Of a stretch of DNA of 64,000 nucleotides, positions 45,151 to 58,411 are shown piece by piece. Source of the DNA: Blasia pusilla (lineage: Eukaryota; Marchantiophyta; Marchantiopsida; Blasiales); assembly GCA_050084515.1 (NCBI GenBank), contig CM114274.1:1798001-1862000 (forward strand), read 5' to 3'. Below the pieces are notes generated by a model. That model did no database searches, was not told where the DNA came from, and saw only the letters and a list, made by a program, of their open reading frames with translations. Each line of letters starts with the position of its first letter. The stretch's first letter is position 1. The position numbers and the translations under genes were made by a program.

Positions 45151-45924
45151 GCGAATTTCAATGTTGTGACAACCTTTCCATTATGCTATCTAACCTCCTC
45201 ATTACAATATGTAGAAATATAGTCTTTGCACATTACTTCGTCATTGATATGGGTATCATTAGGGACAAAAGTTCGCGTAGAGTTGGATATAGTTTGGTAG
45301 GGAATCCCCAATTTCAAGGTTGCACCAAAACAGACATGTCCGTCCATGGGACATACATTCTCAACCGGTCCCTCGTCCGGTTTTTTTCGATATCCCAGTG
45401 GCCTAGCGGGCTCACGACGTGGGAACGGGTGCGGGTTCAGATTAAGGGAGGCATGCATGAATAGGCATGCACGTAGCCCGCCAAATACCGACCAATGCGA
45501 GCATAGGGTGGGTTGGTCCAGACAACGGATTCTTAGACTAGTGTGGGTTGGCCTAGCCCAAGTGTATGTTATGGGCAAGGTAGGCTCGATGCTGGCCGTA
45601 GGTACTCACGCGCGCAAGGACATGTCCTTCCTAGGAACAGACATAAGTCTGCGGACAAGGAATTTTTCCATGTGCAACCTTGCCCGCATGCCAACCGGCC
45701 TACCCAAAAGGGAATAAAAAGATAAAATGAAGAGGGATATAAGCCTCATTCAAATTTGAAGTATGATGTAACTCTCCTCCATACAAGCATATGAGCATGT
45801 CAAGCTTATCTATTGCTTGGATCCCATCACTAAGAAGAATTGTAGCAACTTTAGAAGCAAGAGGCAAAAAATATCTTTTTGCTTGAAGACATCACTTGCT
45901 TGCCTCCTAGGTGAACTCTTTGTG
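45151..45924. other. TE debris with inverted-repeat arm, no gene
   Basis: Open frames here (up to 130 codons on both strands) are overlapping shadows. GACATGTCC-containing blocks at 45330-45350 and 45595-45670 recur inverted at 47702-47775. No protein was recognised. Confidence 0.4.
45595..45670 (-). repeat. Repeat arm inverted relative to 47702-47775
   Basis: The reverse complement reads CTTGTCCGCAGACTTATGTC then AGGACATGTCC and GAGTACC. It aligns with TGTGTCCGTGGACTTACGTC, TGGACATGTCC and GAGTACC at 47702-47775. The two lie 2 kb apart in opposite orientation. They may be ends or parts of a foldback or MITE-like element. Confidence 0.5.
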
Positions 45925-46165
45925 ACATCGTTTACACAACTCTCTTTACTAGTCCATCCACCTTAGGATGATCTCACTAAGTAGTGTTGTGGTTAATTAG
46001 TGCATGATCACATAAGGCCTAGAACTCCCTTCAAAACTTTGTGGCTTGGTCCGTCAACATCTCTATTGGTGCATTATATTGACCCAACACTCAATTTAGG
46101 AATGCATATGCTATTTCCTCACTTTCTTTGTCAAGAAATGCAACAAACTCTATCCACTCTAGTAA
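45925..46165 (-). pseudogene. Integrase fragment of the E1/E2/E3 family
   Basis: AGTCCATCCACCTTAGGATG, GATCTCACTAAGTAGTG and CACATAAGGCCTAGAACTCC match 27785-27865 of E3. The match continues to ATGCAACAAACTCTATCCAC near 46140 (27975-28000 of E3). This is the integrase core on the minus strand. It is a fourth, very short copy of the family. Confidence 0.72.
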
Positions 46166-47039
46166 GTCAATTAGTAGGCAATCCACTCTTGTCAAAGGAT
46201 AGGCTTACCACAGTGAAACAAGTTTTGTACTACAATACTGGTAAGAGAAAGGAACGTGAAGAGGGCTCTACTACATGTTTGGTTGATATTGGTTCAGATT
46301 GTGTAGTTGCTTTTGAGACAACATATAACTCATATCTTTCAACAAGATCAGCTAGAAAGAGGTGAGAAGTGAGGGAGAGGAATAAGGAAAGGAATGGAGA
46401 TGGCAAATGGGCCAACAATAAGAAAGGATTTCTAGTACAAAGTGGGGCAAGCATCGAGCTCCTATTGATTTGTTAGACAAGTATGTACCTGCTGTTGGTG
46501 AAAGAGGTTACGTATGTCAATTGTTGTTTAATTGATATAAACCCACAAGTAACAATAAATCTCAATTCACATATGACACAACTGATTTGCAATGGATTGA
46601 TATTGAAGTGGTAATATCAAATGTAACATTAACTATGAAGCACGGGCTTGAGCGGATCTATGCATTAGATCCTATTTATAGGCAAGCAATGGATGATTAC
46701 CTACAAACGATGACATAGTTCTTGTTTTGAGATGTACATATATGTGTTCAACATAAGTTCCATTTTTGGGTAAGCATTTTTTGTTTATTGATTGATACAA
46801 TTAGTGGATATATGGGATAGGCTAGGGGGGGATGGATTGGCATGATGAGTTTATACTCATTCAGGGGTTCAATTCCCTTGCATCACAAAGTTGTTTGTAA
46901 TGGATGTAGAGGATAGAATACTGGGGTGATGGATTGATAGAATGAGTTTATATTAATCAAATGATTAAGTTACCTTGCATCAAATATTTTTTGTTGTAAC
47001 TAATAGCAAGTATTATGACCTAAACCTTATTCATGAACA
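46166..47039. other. Unassigned DNA with a direct duplication
   Basis: GATGGATTGGCATGATGAGT to CCTTGCATCA (46832-46891) recurs as GATGGATTGATAGAATGAGT to CCTTGCATCA (about 46927-46981). No protein or RNA was recognised. The block GGGGTTCAATTCCC at 46865 looks like a tRNA T-arm but has no tRNA around it. Confidence 0.4.
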
Positions 47040-47705
47040 TGGTGGCTAGAAGTAAGAACTTCTCTTTACTTCCAAGGGATAGAGACGAAAGAAAAAGGAC
47101 GAGAATAAAGATACCCATGATGCCAAATTATGTGTGAAGGTTCCTCCTAATGTGCAACGAGATCTCCGAAACAGGATACTTATGGAAAATGGACATATAA
47201 GGGAAGGGAGACCCTCGAGTGAAGTGGGGGAGACAATGACATTCCAATTGGGTTTGCAAGAGACAAGAAATAGTGTTTTTTTGGGTGCCCAATATTGACG
47301 AGGTTGCGAATATATACCGAGTGACAGTCTCAACAAACGCATAGGGGTAGTTGGGCCGAGCCAATCGTTTTGTAGCAGTGGAAAGAAGTAAGCTCATATG
47401 AGGTATTCTTTCAACCTCCAAGGAATAGAAGTTAAAATAACATGTGGGCGAAGTGTTTCTATAAATGTGGAATACCATTCAACGTAGTACGGCAAGATGC
47501 TTTCAAGCAAGTAGTGTTGGAAACAACAAAGGTGAAGGGTTACTTGGGTCCTAGTTACAATTCCTTGCGCAACACTCTACTTGAAAAACATATGGGGAAG
47601 GTGAAGGAAAAGGTTGATGCCGTATTGGATAATTTTTTTTGTGGGGACAAGATCATTATGGATGCTTGGACCAATATGAAGAGCAAATCTTTAGCAAGAT
47701 TACGT
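47040..47705 (+). pseudogene. hAT-family transposase fragment (DUF659 region)
   Basis: KLCVKVPPNVQRDLRNRI (47125-47180) resembles the segment just after a BED zinc finger in plant hAT transposases. WAKCFYKCGIPFNVVRQDAF (47446-47505), YNSLRNTLLEKHMGKVKEK and KIIMDAWTNMKSKSLARL (47650-47703) form the DUF659 block that leads to the RNase H-fold core. Frame shifts separate the parts, and the catalytic core and the C-terminal dimerisation domain are missing. It is replaced at 47702 by the repeat arm. It is a cut-and-paste transposase relic. Confidence 0.65.
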
Positions 47706-47775
47706 ATGAACAAAGTTTGTGTCCGTGGACTTACGTCCGTCCCAAGGATGGACATGTCCATGCGGGCCAGAGTAC
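47702..47775 (+). repeat. Repeat arm inverted relative to 45595-45670
   Basis: TGTCCGTGGACTTACGTCC, GGATGGACATGTCC and GAGTACCCACGGGCC match the reverse complement of 45595-45670. It cuts off the hAT DUF659 frame. Confidence 0.5.
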
Positions 47776-47974
47776 CCACGGGCCACGCCACCCCAAAAAG
47801 ATGTCCTTGCTTGGATATCCCGCACCTTGTCCCTGCAACCCGACGCCCAATTTGTAGCCTGCGTTGGGCTTAATTGTATGCTGGACTGCCCCTATTTGTC
47901 ACATCTAGTCCACGTTGAGCCTACAAGAGGCCTTGTGCTAGTCCGCATGCAGGTCAAGATCCGCGACGATGACC

Positions 47975-48150
47975 CGCGCTCAGCTTGCATCCCAAAATCC
48001 AATAAGAGGTTGCCATGTGGCACCTTGTAATTAATCCTCCATGCTTGTAGTGAGCTTGCACCCAACTCGCATCCCAAAAGCCAATCAGAGAACACCACGT
48101 GACACCTTGTAATTTGTCATCCAAGAGCGCACTCAGCTTGCGTCCCACAA
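47975..48150. repeat. Degenerate tandem repeat (about 70-80 bp unit)
   Basis: AGCTTGCATCCCAAAATCCAA through GGCACCTTGTAATT is followed by AGCTTGCACCCAACTCGCAT through GACACCTTGTAATT. A partial third unit starts AGCTTGCGTCCCACAAA. Confidence 0.6.
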
Positions 48151-49179
48151 ACCTTGCGAGGACATGTGGTGGTCGGTTATGGGTTGAGGCTAAGTGTGAA
48201 CTCACCTTCCCCCTTGTCGACTCCTAAAATGGGTTGAAAACTAAAACCCATAAGCAAAGGGCTCACAAGCGGGGCCCAAAATCCTCATAAGTGGTTGATT
48301 AGGCCCTAATAAACCTATGTTTTCTCAATTTCCTTCATACGTTTCTCCTTTTTTCTTTGAGAGTAGGACTAGTTTTGGATTAGGCCCAAATTTTCATTAG
48401 TGCCTTGAGAGCTTACGACTTTCAAGATTGGTAGGAATTTGGGGAAATCCGTTGTGTGCCTTTGGGGATAATTATATTTTGTTTGTAACCAACTTGGACA
48501 TTTGCGCTCCTCGTTGTGTCCTAAAAAAGATCTAATTTATTCCACATTAGGTGAGAGATTTTGAGTGTGGAATTCTCTTCTATGATTAAACTTGTTTGGT
48601 AATTTTGAATTCATGATCGCAAATTTAGATTTGTTTAATTGGCTTTCCTTAGTACATCGGGGATGTGGAGGTGATCAAGGAAACTTATATAAGATTGCAT
48701 ATATTCCCTTTGATTTCTAAACCCTAAACCTAGATCCCACATTCCATCATTTACGTTTGTGTAAATGTACCAAGCTATTGTTATAACATCGCCAGTTGTT
48801 ATCTTTTCGGCACTTCCTAATCTTCACCTTGAGATTTCTTTTGTTGATTGTGTAGAAAATATTCTTATCTTCTTCCTCCAAGCTATATGTTTAGTGGGGA
48901 TGAAGCTTTGGAAGAAGGAGATAACCGAAACGAGTTTCCATGACTGTAGCTTGGAATTGAAAATATTGTCTATGAGAGTTTCAAAGGTATGGAACAAGGA
49001 AGTTGATGCCGAAGAGGCCAAGATGTTAAGTGCATTTTGTGCCCAAAAGGATGTTAGCTTGGAGAGAGCGTATGTCAATCTCTAGACATACAAGAAGGAG
49101 AAGCCTATTGTTGTAGAGACAACTCTACTAGAAAGATTTTGTGTAGAGTTAAAAAATACTCAACATTTTTTTTAAGGGA
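48151..49179. other. Unassigned DNA, one short open frame
   Basis: A frame at 48765-49085 (106 codons, start MYQAIVITSPVVIFSALPNL, later KVWNKEVDAEEAKMLSAFC) leads towards the kinase-like pseudogene. It may be an N-terminal part of it, but no known domain is visible in it. Confidence 0.35.
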
Positions 49180-50060
49180 CATAACACTTTGGTGGGAAAG
49201 GTATTGGTAGTTCCACGTGGATGTTTGTGGAGTTTTAACAAGGATGTAGTAGTAGGAGATGATACTAAGGATAGTTTATGCTTAGGTTTACACGGAACTG
49301 TGAATCATGATAAAATAAACCAAACCCTTGGCTTTCGTGAAGATATTTACTATTGCAAGATGGTGTTTAAAGAAGCATCTCGGTTATATTCAAGAAAATT
49401 AATGATTTTGTAAGGAGAAGTTTACTACTATTTTATATCAAGGGATGGTTCCCATAGTGGGAAGGTTGATCGAGGATCCATCGCATATCATCTCTCCATA
49501 CCGGAATGGTAGGCATCTTGAAAAAATGATATGACCATGCCATACCTTGAAAAACGGAGGGGCGAGTTTAGGAGAATTGCAAAAGATCAGATGTCTCACG
49601 ATGACATCAAATGTTATCTAGCTTGTGGTTGCCTTGATTGTTACCATGGAGATTGTCCACAAGTGTGGAGTTTTTCATACCAACCTTCATGCTAGGAACA
49701 TTTTCATCCATTTTGGATCCAACTCTGAGCCATACATTGGGATGGGAGATTGGGGAAATGCTTTATGCCATGATGAGGGGTTAGTGTTGCCTTAGAGATG
49801 ATGGCCCCATTAACAAAAAAACGTGTTGGGCACATAGCACCGCAGTTGATAGCAAGGCCTAAGAATCTTCCTCTTAGTATAGCCACGGAAATTTATGCCG
49901 TAAGAATGATTGTGAAAAACTTGAACTATGTGACATACAACCCCGCCGTCAAGGATGCCTATACAAATGTTAGATGGACTTATTTGGAAAGGATTCGAAA
50001 GTGGGCATTAGATCCAAACTCCTATGATTGCAAAAACCTAAAGTATATTATTGTATGAAT
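49180..50060 (+). pseudogene. Protein-kinase-like pseudogene
   Basis: In order: a segment with GFREDIYYCKMVFKEASRLY (possible subdomains II-III, 49335-49400), FRRIAKDQMSHDDIKCYLA (helix E-like), a frame shift, and VHKCGVFHTNLHARNIFIHF (catalytic-loop position HRDLKxxN, with Asp replaced by Asn, near 49677-49710). These are followed by MGDWGNALC (DFG position, G-D-W-G), a stop, and HIAPQLIARPKNLPLSIATE with IYAVRMIVKNL (APE and F-helix positions, 49831-49925). The order of subdomains VI-IX is kinase-like. The catalytic Asp is missing and the frame is broken twice, so it cannot be an active kinase. No close family can be named. It lies among TEs and may be captured DNA. Confidence 0.5.
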
Positions 50061-50930
50061 AAGAGAAAATGCAAGAATATTAGGTGTAGACAATATAGAT
50101 CCGGGTGTATGGTGATGGGATTTTTGTTACCACAATAGTGTGAATATAAATCCGTTTGAGGATTGTATATTTTTCACGAGGAATGTAAGACATGATTGAA
50201 AAATATGGATGTTTGACTTCGAATGATTTTAAATGATCAGAGATGTATGATCCATGGATGTATTGTGTATCATCATGTCAATATTATTGGAATCTTTCCT
50301 TAACGACCTTTTCCATTCGGATTTGGCTAGAAGACAAGTTGAGGATGGAGTTGCCACCTTATGAAGACCATAGTCCTTATGACGTAGAGGGTGACCGAAG
50401 AGGGGAAGAACCCCACCATACACCGAGTCAGCCAATGTCCGTGAAGGTGAACAAGAAGGTTGTGGCTCAAATGGTCGGATAGTGCGATTGTTGATTTTGC
50501 AACTTGAAGGAAAGTGGAAGAAGATGAGTGGAAGAAGGATTGGGCCTTGCTCAATGGCCTTGCAAGTTATGAAGATCTCCCGCCAAAGAAGAGGAAGTTA
50601 GTCAACAAGCTATTTTTCAAGCTCAAATTCAGGGAGTTGATGAAGGACATGGAGGTTCATTATGGCAATGTGGAGGATCGGTCTTCAAGAATAGATAAGA
50701 GATCAAGAGCACAAGATGAAATATCCCCACCCATGTAGTCACAACGACCAAGGATTCATACTCCGCCAAACTTTGGAAGTATGGGCCTATACCCATGACA
50801 TCAACATCAACCATCATCTTCTCGGCTGGATAGAGGAGAGCAAGGAGCGATTCTACCACGATAAGCGTCATCAGGCCAACACCAATATGGTGGATTGTTG
50901 AGAAGCCTCGGAGGCCAACTATCTTCTTTG
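50061..50930. other. Unassigned DNA 3' of the kinase-like pseudogene
   Basis: Frames at 50243-50482 and 50514-50738 (charged, starting MEEDEWKKDWALLNGLASYE) may be the continuation of the same decayed gene. No domain is recognised. Confidence 0.3.
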
Positions 50931-50933
50931 GTT

Positions 50934-50973
<40 letters not shown>

Positions 50974-51006
50974 CTATCTTCTTTGGTTGGATATATATAT
51001 ATATAT
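50934..51006. repeat. (TA)n microsatellite with duplicated flank
   Basis: Two TA runs (about 50936-50971 and 50992-51006) are each preceded by the same CTATCTTCTTTGGTTGGA. The array was apparently duplicated together with its left flank. Confidence 0.9.
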
Positions 51007-51456
51007 CAACATCCATGGGTGTTGACCCATGGATCAAGTTACTAACTTGACCCTAAATAAAGTTTTCACTCTCTTACATCCAAATAAAAAATTCCCTTAA
51101 GTATCCAATAATTTATATTTTTTTAGTTTTCTACATTCCTCCTAAAGAGTTACCCCCAAAATTTGAAATTACTCACTTACATGGTGGCTATTAATGCCCC
51201 ATGCAAATGGACATAAATTTGCATTCAAGTATCAAAAGCGGGCACCATTTTTTTATAGCTTGTCTGACTTCCCAAACTATAGTGTCATGAAGTCAACTCT
51301 TTCATCCAACCTTCTATGTATAACTTATGGGCACAACTTGTACGGAAAATTTGGGAGCACGTGTATGTTGGTTTTTTCGACAAAAAGTTTTGAACATGTG
51401 AAACAAGAAAATAAAAAACTCTAGCATGCTCCCAAGAGCTCCAAACTGGCATATAT

Positions 51457-52451
51457 TATCATGCCCCGACTTTCCTTGAACGTCAATCTTTAGTGCGTTC
51501 AGTAGGACACGCTCTCACTATTGATTTGCACCCAAATACGCACTCACTTTAGTTGGATGTGGGTCAATCAGCGTTCCAACTCAGCGAGCTCTAGACTCAC
51601 CCTTTCATCAAGCTCAACCTTCCTAGTTCCTTGCTTTACAACACATGCAAGTCTGTGAAGACTTGGGACACACTTTCTAGTTAGTCCACGCACCTCAAAC
51701 GGCCTTTGCCTACGTGGCAATCCCAACTGTCTCCCCAAATGATTCCCTAATTGAGACTCGAGAAAATGAGTCACGGGTTGGAATCCAAGTGTGGCTTTCG
51801 AAATCCACTCCCTTGGACCAAGTTTGGGTTCCGAGTCCCAACACCAAACTCCGGCTCCATTCCGTGCACTTGAGCTGCGCTGTGGCGCCCCAAGGTGGGG
51901 TTTGGATCCCAAGCATCCTTGGAAATATTTCCCCTTACTAGTACTTCAGGGGATCTCCGCCCTTCCCCTAAATTTGAGGAAAAGATAGTCAAACATTTCT
52001 TTTTGGCCCTCAACCCAACTCCCCATAGAATCATTTTTGGCCATTATCTCATCATGCATGTGCTTTTGGGTTCGCTAAGATCTTTGGTGCGTTGGAACCA
52101 GCTTTGCATAAGCTTTCCAACTCCACATTACTTGTCCCAAATGCATCTTGAGACTGAATCTTATGGTCCAAAATAGAGTCAAAACCCCAATCGCAAGTCG
52201 CGTTCCAAATCTGGTTCTCACCTCTTTGGCAACCAACCTTCCTAGACTCGACTCCTCTCAAGTTTTGGTTCATGTTTGGTCCATGTTTCTTGGTTGCAAT
52301 CATAAACGCATGAAACACACAAACTCTATTGGTGCGTTTCGTCTCTTGCAAATCTTCCGAGAGACCTCTCCAAAGCGTAACCATCCTAGCGTGAGCCCGC
52401 TAATGTTCTTATGTTCCGCTTGACTTTCGTTTGGTCATGAAGGTCGCGACA
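51457..52451 (-). mobile_element. Solo LTR, second copy of the family at 5279-6288
   Basis: On the minus strand it starts TGTCGCGACCTTC and ends GTCGGGGCATGATA. It aligns with 5279-6288 along its whole length, for example AGTACTAGTAAGGGG near 51935 and GAGCGTGTCCTACT near 51510. No coding region is present. The element it came from is not in the window. Confidence 0.7.
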
Positions 52452-53010
52452 GATATGGTCCCCATACTTAAATTCTACTCAAACAAAAAATAATTAAATC
52501 CCAAAAAATGCACATGATTGAGCGGCTCTTGCTTGTGTGAACACTCCTGTGAAGGTTGAATGGGGAGCACGGTCCCCAACTTGCAAAACCAACGACCAAC
52601 CATCAAGCTCTTGCACTGTAGAACTTTCAATCCTTCATTCTCTCTTTACAAATCAAAAGCACGTCAATCCTCCATACAATCTCCATCTCTTTCTCATGTC
52701 AATCCAAACCCACTCTCCTAATTAGAGGCTTTGGTTACCATAGCTCCACCACCTTATGCCAAGTGGTTCAACAAAGAGATAATGAGTTTGAAAGCTCTCT
52801 CTCGTTAGGTATATCCCTTCCATCTCCCAAACTCCCTCCACGCTAACTTGTGCTCTCACGTTAGCTCTTTGGTTCTTGGCCTATTGTAAGGGATCAAGGT
52901 GCACTTCCTAAAGTGGAAAGTCGACTATACTTACAATAAGGGTTTACACAAAATAGTGAGTTCTCGAATGTAAATATAAAGAGAAAGAGAAATATGTTCT
53001 TTTAAGTTAT

Positions 53011-53814
53011 ATTCATTAGCATGTTAGTACTTGCGAACAAATTGATTTTTTCAATAATTTAGAAATATTTTTCATTTCAAAATTGAAGCATAATTTCCAG
53101 TTTCTTAAATATTAAAAGAATAATAAATTTTTACTTTAAAAATAATTATACTCCTCAATTAAAATTAAAATAATGTCCAACTCTCCTAAATTATTTCAAT
53201 TCTCCATAAAATTTTAAAAGAATACCTACTCTTCCCCTTCCACTCTTCCCACCAAAATAACATCCACTAACTAAATTATGAGATTCCTTTAATTAATCAA
53301 ATTATTTCCCTTTTCCATTCAAATTCATTTTCATTTCCCAAAATATCAAACATTAATTAACATGCTTATGCATATTTTTCATTTCATAATTTAAATATAA
53401 TTTATATTTTCTTAAATCTTAGAAGAATAATGACATTCCAATCCTCAATTAAAATTTAAATGATATCCCACTTCCTTAAATAATTCCACCCTTCCATTAA
53501 ATTTAAATAATACCTACTCCTTATCCATTAAAATTAAATCCTTTCCTTTAAAATATTAATTAAAGGAAAAAAAATTTCTTTAATTACCCCACTATTTTGT
53601 CTTATTACACATCTTCGACTATCCATCATAATAAATTAATTTAATTATTTATTAATAAAAATAATTTTCTCTTCCATTCAAATTCATTTTCTCTAGTCGT
53701 CTAATATGAATCAAGGGAAAAAATTAAAATATGTTGCTATTTTTTTCCTCCTATACCACTATTTTGTCTTATTGTCCATATAAGGTTGCCCATTAGAATA
53801 TAGATATAGATAGA
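53011..53814. repeat. AT-rich dispersed repeat, copy 2
   Basis: This copy matches 240-1045 (without the 485-835 insert): ATAACATCCACTAA, TTTCCCTTTTCCATTCAAAT, AATTCCACCCTTCCAT. It sits inside a segment-B-type repeat of the E3 family. It is non-coding. Confidence 0.62.
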
Positions 53815-54014
53815 CTAGTGGGCAGTCCGTGCCATGCACATGAGTGAAGGGACTAATCATATTGCACACAAAATCTTTTTCTTATTGCCGGTAGAAGAGG
53901 AAACATTTTCTTGTTTCCCGTAGAATAGAAAACAATTTCTTATTGCTCGGTTGCCACATGTCAAGCAAAGAGGTGTTAGCAAATCAACAAGGCACTCTCC
54001 AATAATAAAATAGA
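53815..54014 (-). mobile_element. Non-autonomous Helitron (200 bp)
   Basis: On the minus strand it starts TCTATTTTATTATTGG and ends with a hairpin (GTGCATGGCAC) followed by ACTGCCCACTAG. The flanks are A and T, so the insertion is of the A^T type expected for Helitrons. The copy at 62244-62442 shares both ends and the middle block TTGCCACATGTC (plus-strand form). It has no coding capacity and could be mobilised by a Helitron Rep in trans. Confidence 0.72.
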
Positions 54015-54979
54015 TGAGGCCTCAACAAGTCACCATTCTCGACCTCTTGAGGCTGTCCTTCAATCGCCTCGAAGATGTCGTACGGATACTCTCCGATCCA
54101 TCCGAAATACTTGACATGCTAGTTCGTTGCCTTGACGTGGCTCGTCCATTGTCTCCTCTTTTCATTGCCTCCTCCTTGCGTTCATCACCCCAAAGCCATT
54201 ATCCAGCAGGCAAGGCATGGACGTCCCGAAGAAGAATAGGCGAAAGCCTAACCAAAGATAAAATTTATCACAATTTGTATCCCACCAATAATAAGAAAAT
54301 CAATCACGAAACATTAACCATGATTAAAATGGAATTTAAAAAAAAAGAAAAAGACAGTGACGTGGCAATGTACGTCCGTGGACGAGGCTTGGGACCGCAT
54401 TATTTTCGGCGTAAGCGCCGGGATTAGGGCGTGTCAATGTTAAGTCGTGCGCTTAAGTTTTCATCCGTTCCTCGTGTTCTTCCACACGGCTTTCTCGATG
54501 TCGTCCGTCCATAGGACACTTGCGAGCATTGGGCTCCCCGAGAACAGTTTTATATATTCTTTGGGTTGTGCTCTGACGTTTGTTGCATCAGACCTTTCCT
54601 CTACCTCTCACTCCTCCTCGCCCCTCCTGACATCTGCATCGGTGCGGTGCGGTGCGTTGCCCGGACTGGGGACTGATTGTTCAATTGTACGTCATCCCCT
54701 TCTCTTGCAGTCGTTAGGAAGGCCATCCGCACTTCCCTTTCGCTCTCTCTTTGGAATTGCCGCAGCATTCACACCCTTTCAACTGGAGATTGTGGCTGTT
54801 GGTTGGACTGCTGGAGTTGCTGCTGCATCCGCGAACTCTCGGGCCCTTTCCGAATTGCGGTGTTTGGACTGCGGACAGAATTGGGACGGAAGAGCTGCAG
54901 CAGCAGGACGAGGAGGACGAAAAGCAGCAGCATTTTTTACGGCGACGTTGCGCGGGTAGGTCTGGAGAAGGATCTGATC

Positions 54980-57206
<2,227 letters not shown>

Positions 57207-58411
57207 TCTCAGCATTGAAGAAAAGTCTTCAATATGTGAGATAATTCATTCATTGATGATTTGTCATTAAATTGGTTGTCAATAATGTACCATTGTACAG
57301 ATTGTATTGTGGTTTTACAGCAGCATGATAGAGAGTTGGTTCATGTCTTCATCTAATTTGCCTGCAGGAATTACTGTCCACTTGCTTGCCCCTGGGTGTT
57401 GTCAAATTCAACTGTCGTGTTTCGATTTTCTAAAACATAGTTTTTGAATTATGATCGTATATATTTAACATTAAAATTTCTCGGGATTACTTACTTTGCC
57501 CATTCATGACCAATTTATTTCAATGCACATCAATTATCTTTTACTCAATTTCATTTCTTGTTGTTTTGATTGCCATTGTAGCGACCATGGTGTAGTAGTT
57601 TTATGTGTTTGCAGCTGGGCATGGTTGTGTTCAGGGTAGTAATCACATTCATGACTTAGGATCCTCATCGTGAGAAATAAATATGCTATCATTGAGGACT
57701 TCTAAATCTGCTCGTAGTCAGTTAATTATGAGAAATTAACCAAAAACCATACTACGAATTTCAATTTCAGTGTGCAATAGATTTGATAGAGTGCATGTTT
57801 CACATGTAAGGTTGTGTTCCACATGTAAGGGTTGTAAGGGTTACATTCAAATGTAGTTTAACATTATTGTGGAGTTACTGACACTGGCTGGGCATTTGAT
57901 TTCACATGAAAAATAAATAGTTGATGCTAATTAAGAAAGTAATAATATAATTTTAACAAATTTTAATACTATTTAAATTGAATTTCTTAGGTTTTGTGTA
58001 GATCTATAAAAGTGATATTCATTTAGTCACAAAATTATAATTTCCAACAAACATTAAGGTTCATTTCAAAAGATGCCCTTAAGAAATGCATTCGGATTTC
58101 TAGTAATCACTCAATGTTATTAGTTGTCGAAAATTATAACCAAAAATAATCACATTAAATTGAGCGTGGGTGTATAATTTGTCCAATGTATCTACACAAC
58201 TTTTTGGAGAATGCACTTTGGTAAAATTTAAATTGACAAGCACTCTCATTTTGAGCTGAATTTCTAAGGCCACTAGAGGTTGGGAAATTTGTTTTCCGTG
58301 ATCATATGTTTTGTTGATCCAACCACCACCCGCTATACATTTTTGAATTTAATGATGCCCAAGAGTGCAGTATCTCACCCCAAATCTGCAGCTGGTTGGT
58401 TAACAGCTGCA
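57207..58411. other. Intergenic region between the convergent deaminase and EF-hand genes
   Basis: It contains the 3' ends of both genes. AT-rich 57430-58200 has no open frame of note and no recognised repeat. The two genes converge here. Confidence 0.5.

Larger units (their letters stand above)
52680..54116 (-). repeat. Segment-B-type terminal repeat (E3 family) interrupted by two inserts
   Basis: 52680-53010 matches 26265-26605 of E3 (AAACCCACTCTCCTAATTAG, GGTTCAACAAAGAGA, GATCAAGGTGCACTTCC). The match resumes at 54015-54116 (GAGGCCTCAACAAGTCACC, CGACCTCTTGAGG, CATCCGAAATACTTGACA). The gap holds the AT-rich repeat and a non-autonomous Helitron. It is a solo or partial repeat without coding sequence. 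Confidence 0.68.

Noticed and set aside
45346-45717. 123-codon plus-strand frame as a gene
   Set aside because: It overlaps an equally long minus-strand frame and contains the repeat arm that recurs at 47702. Repeat-derived.
46840-46890. tRNA gene (GGGGTTCAATTCCC T-arm-like)
   Set aside because: No acceptor stem, D-arm or anticodon loop could be folded around it, and the sequence is part of a local direct duplication.
49180-50060. hAT transposase C-terminal part continuing from 47040-47705
   Set aside because: The residues do not match the hAT RNase H core or dimerisation domain. The kinase-like order fits better.
54447-54959. 170-codon plus-strand frame upstream of the deaminase
   Set aside because: Low-complexity Ser/Ala/Leu composition in another frame from the deaminase, with no domain. 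Treated as 5' UTR or shadow.
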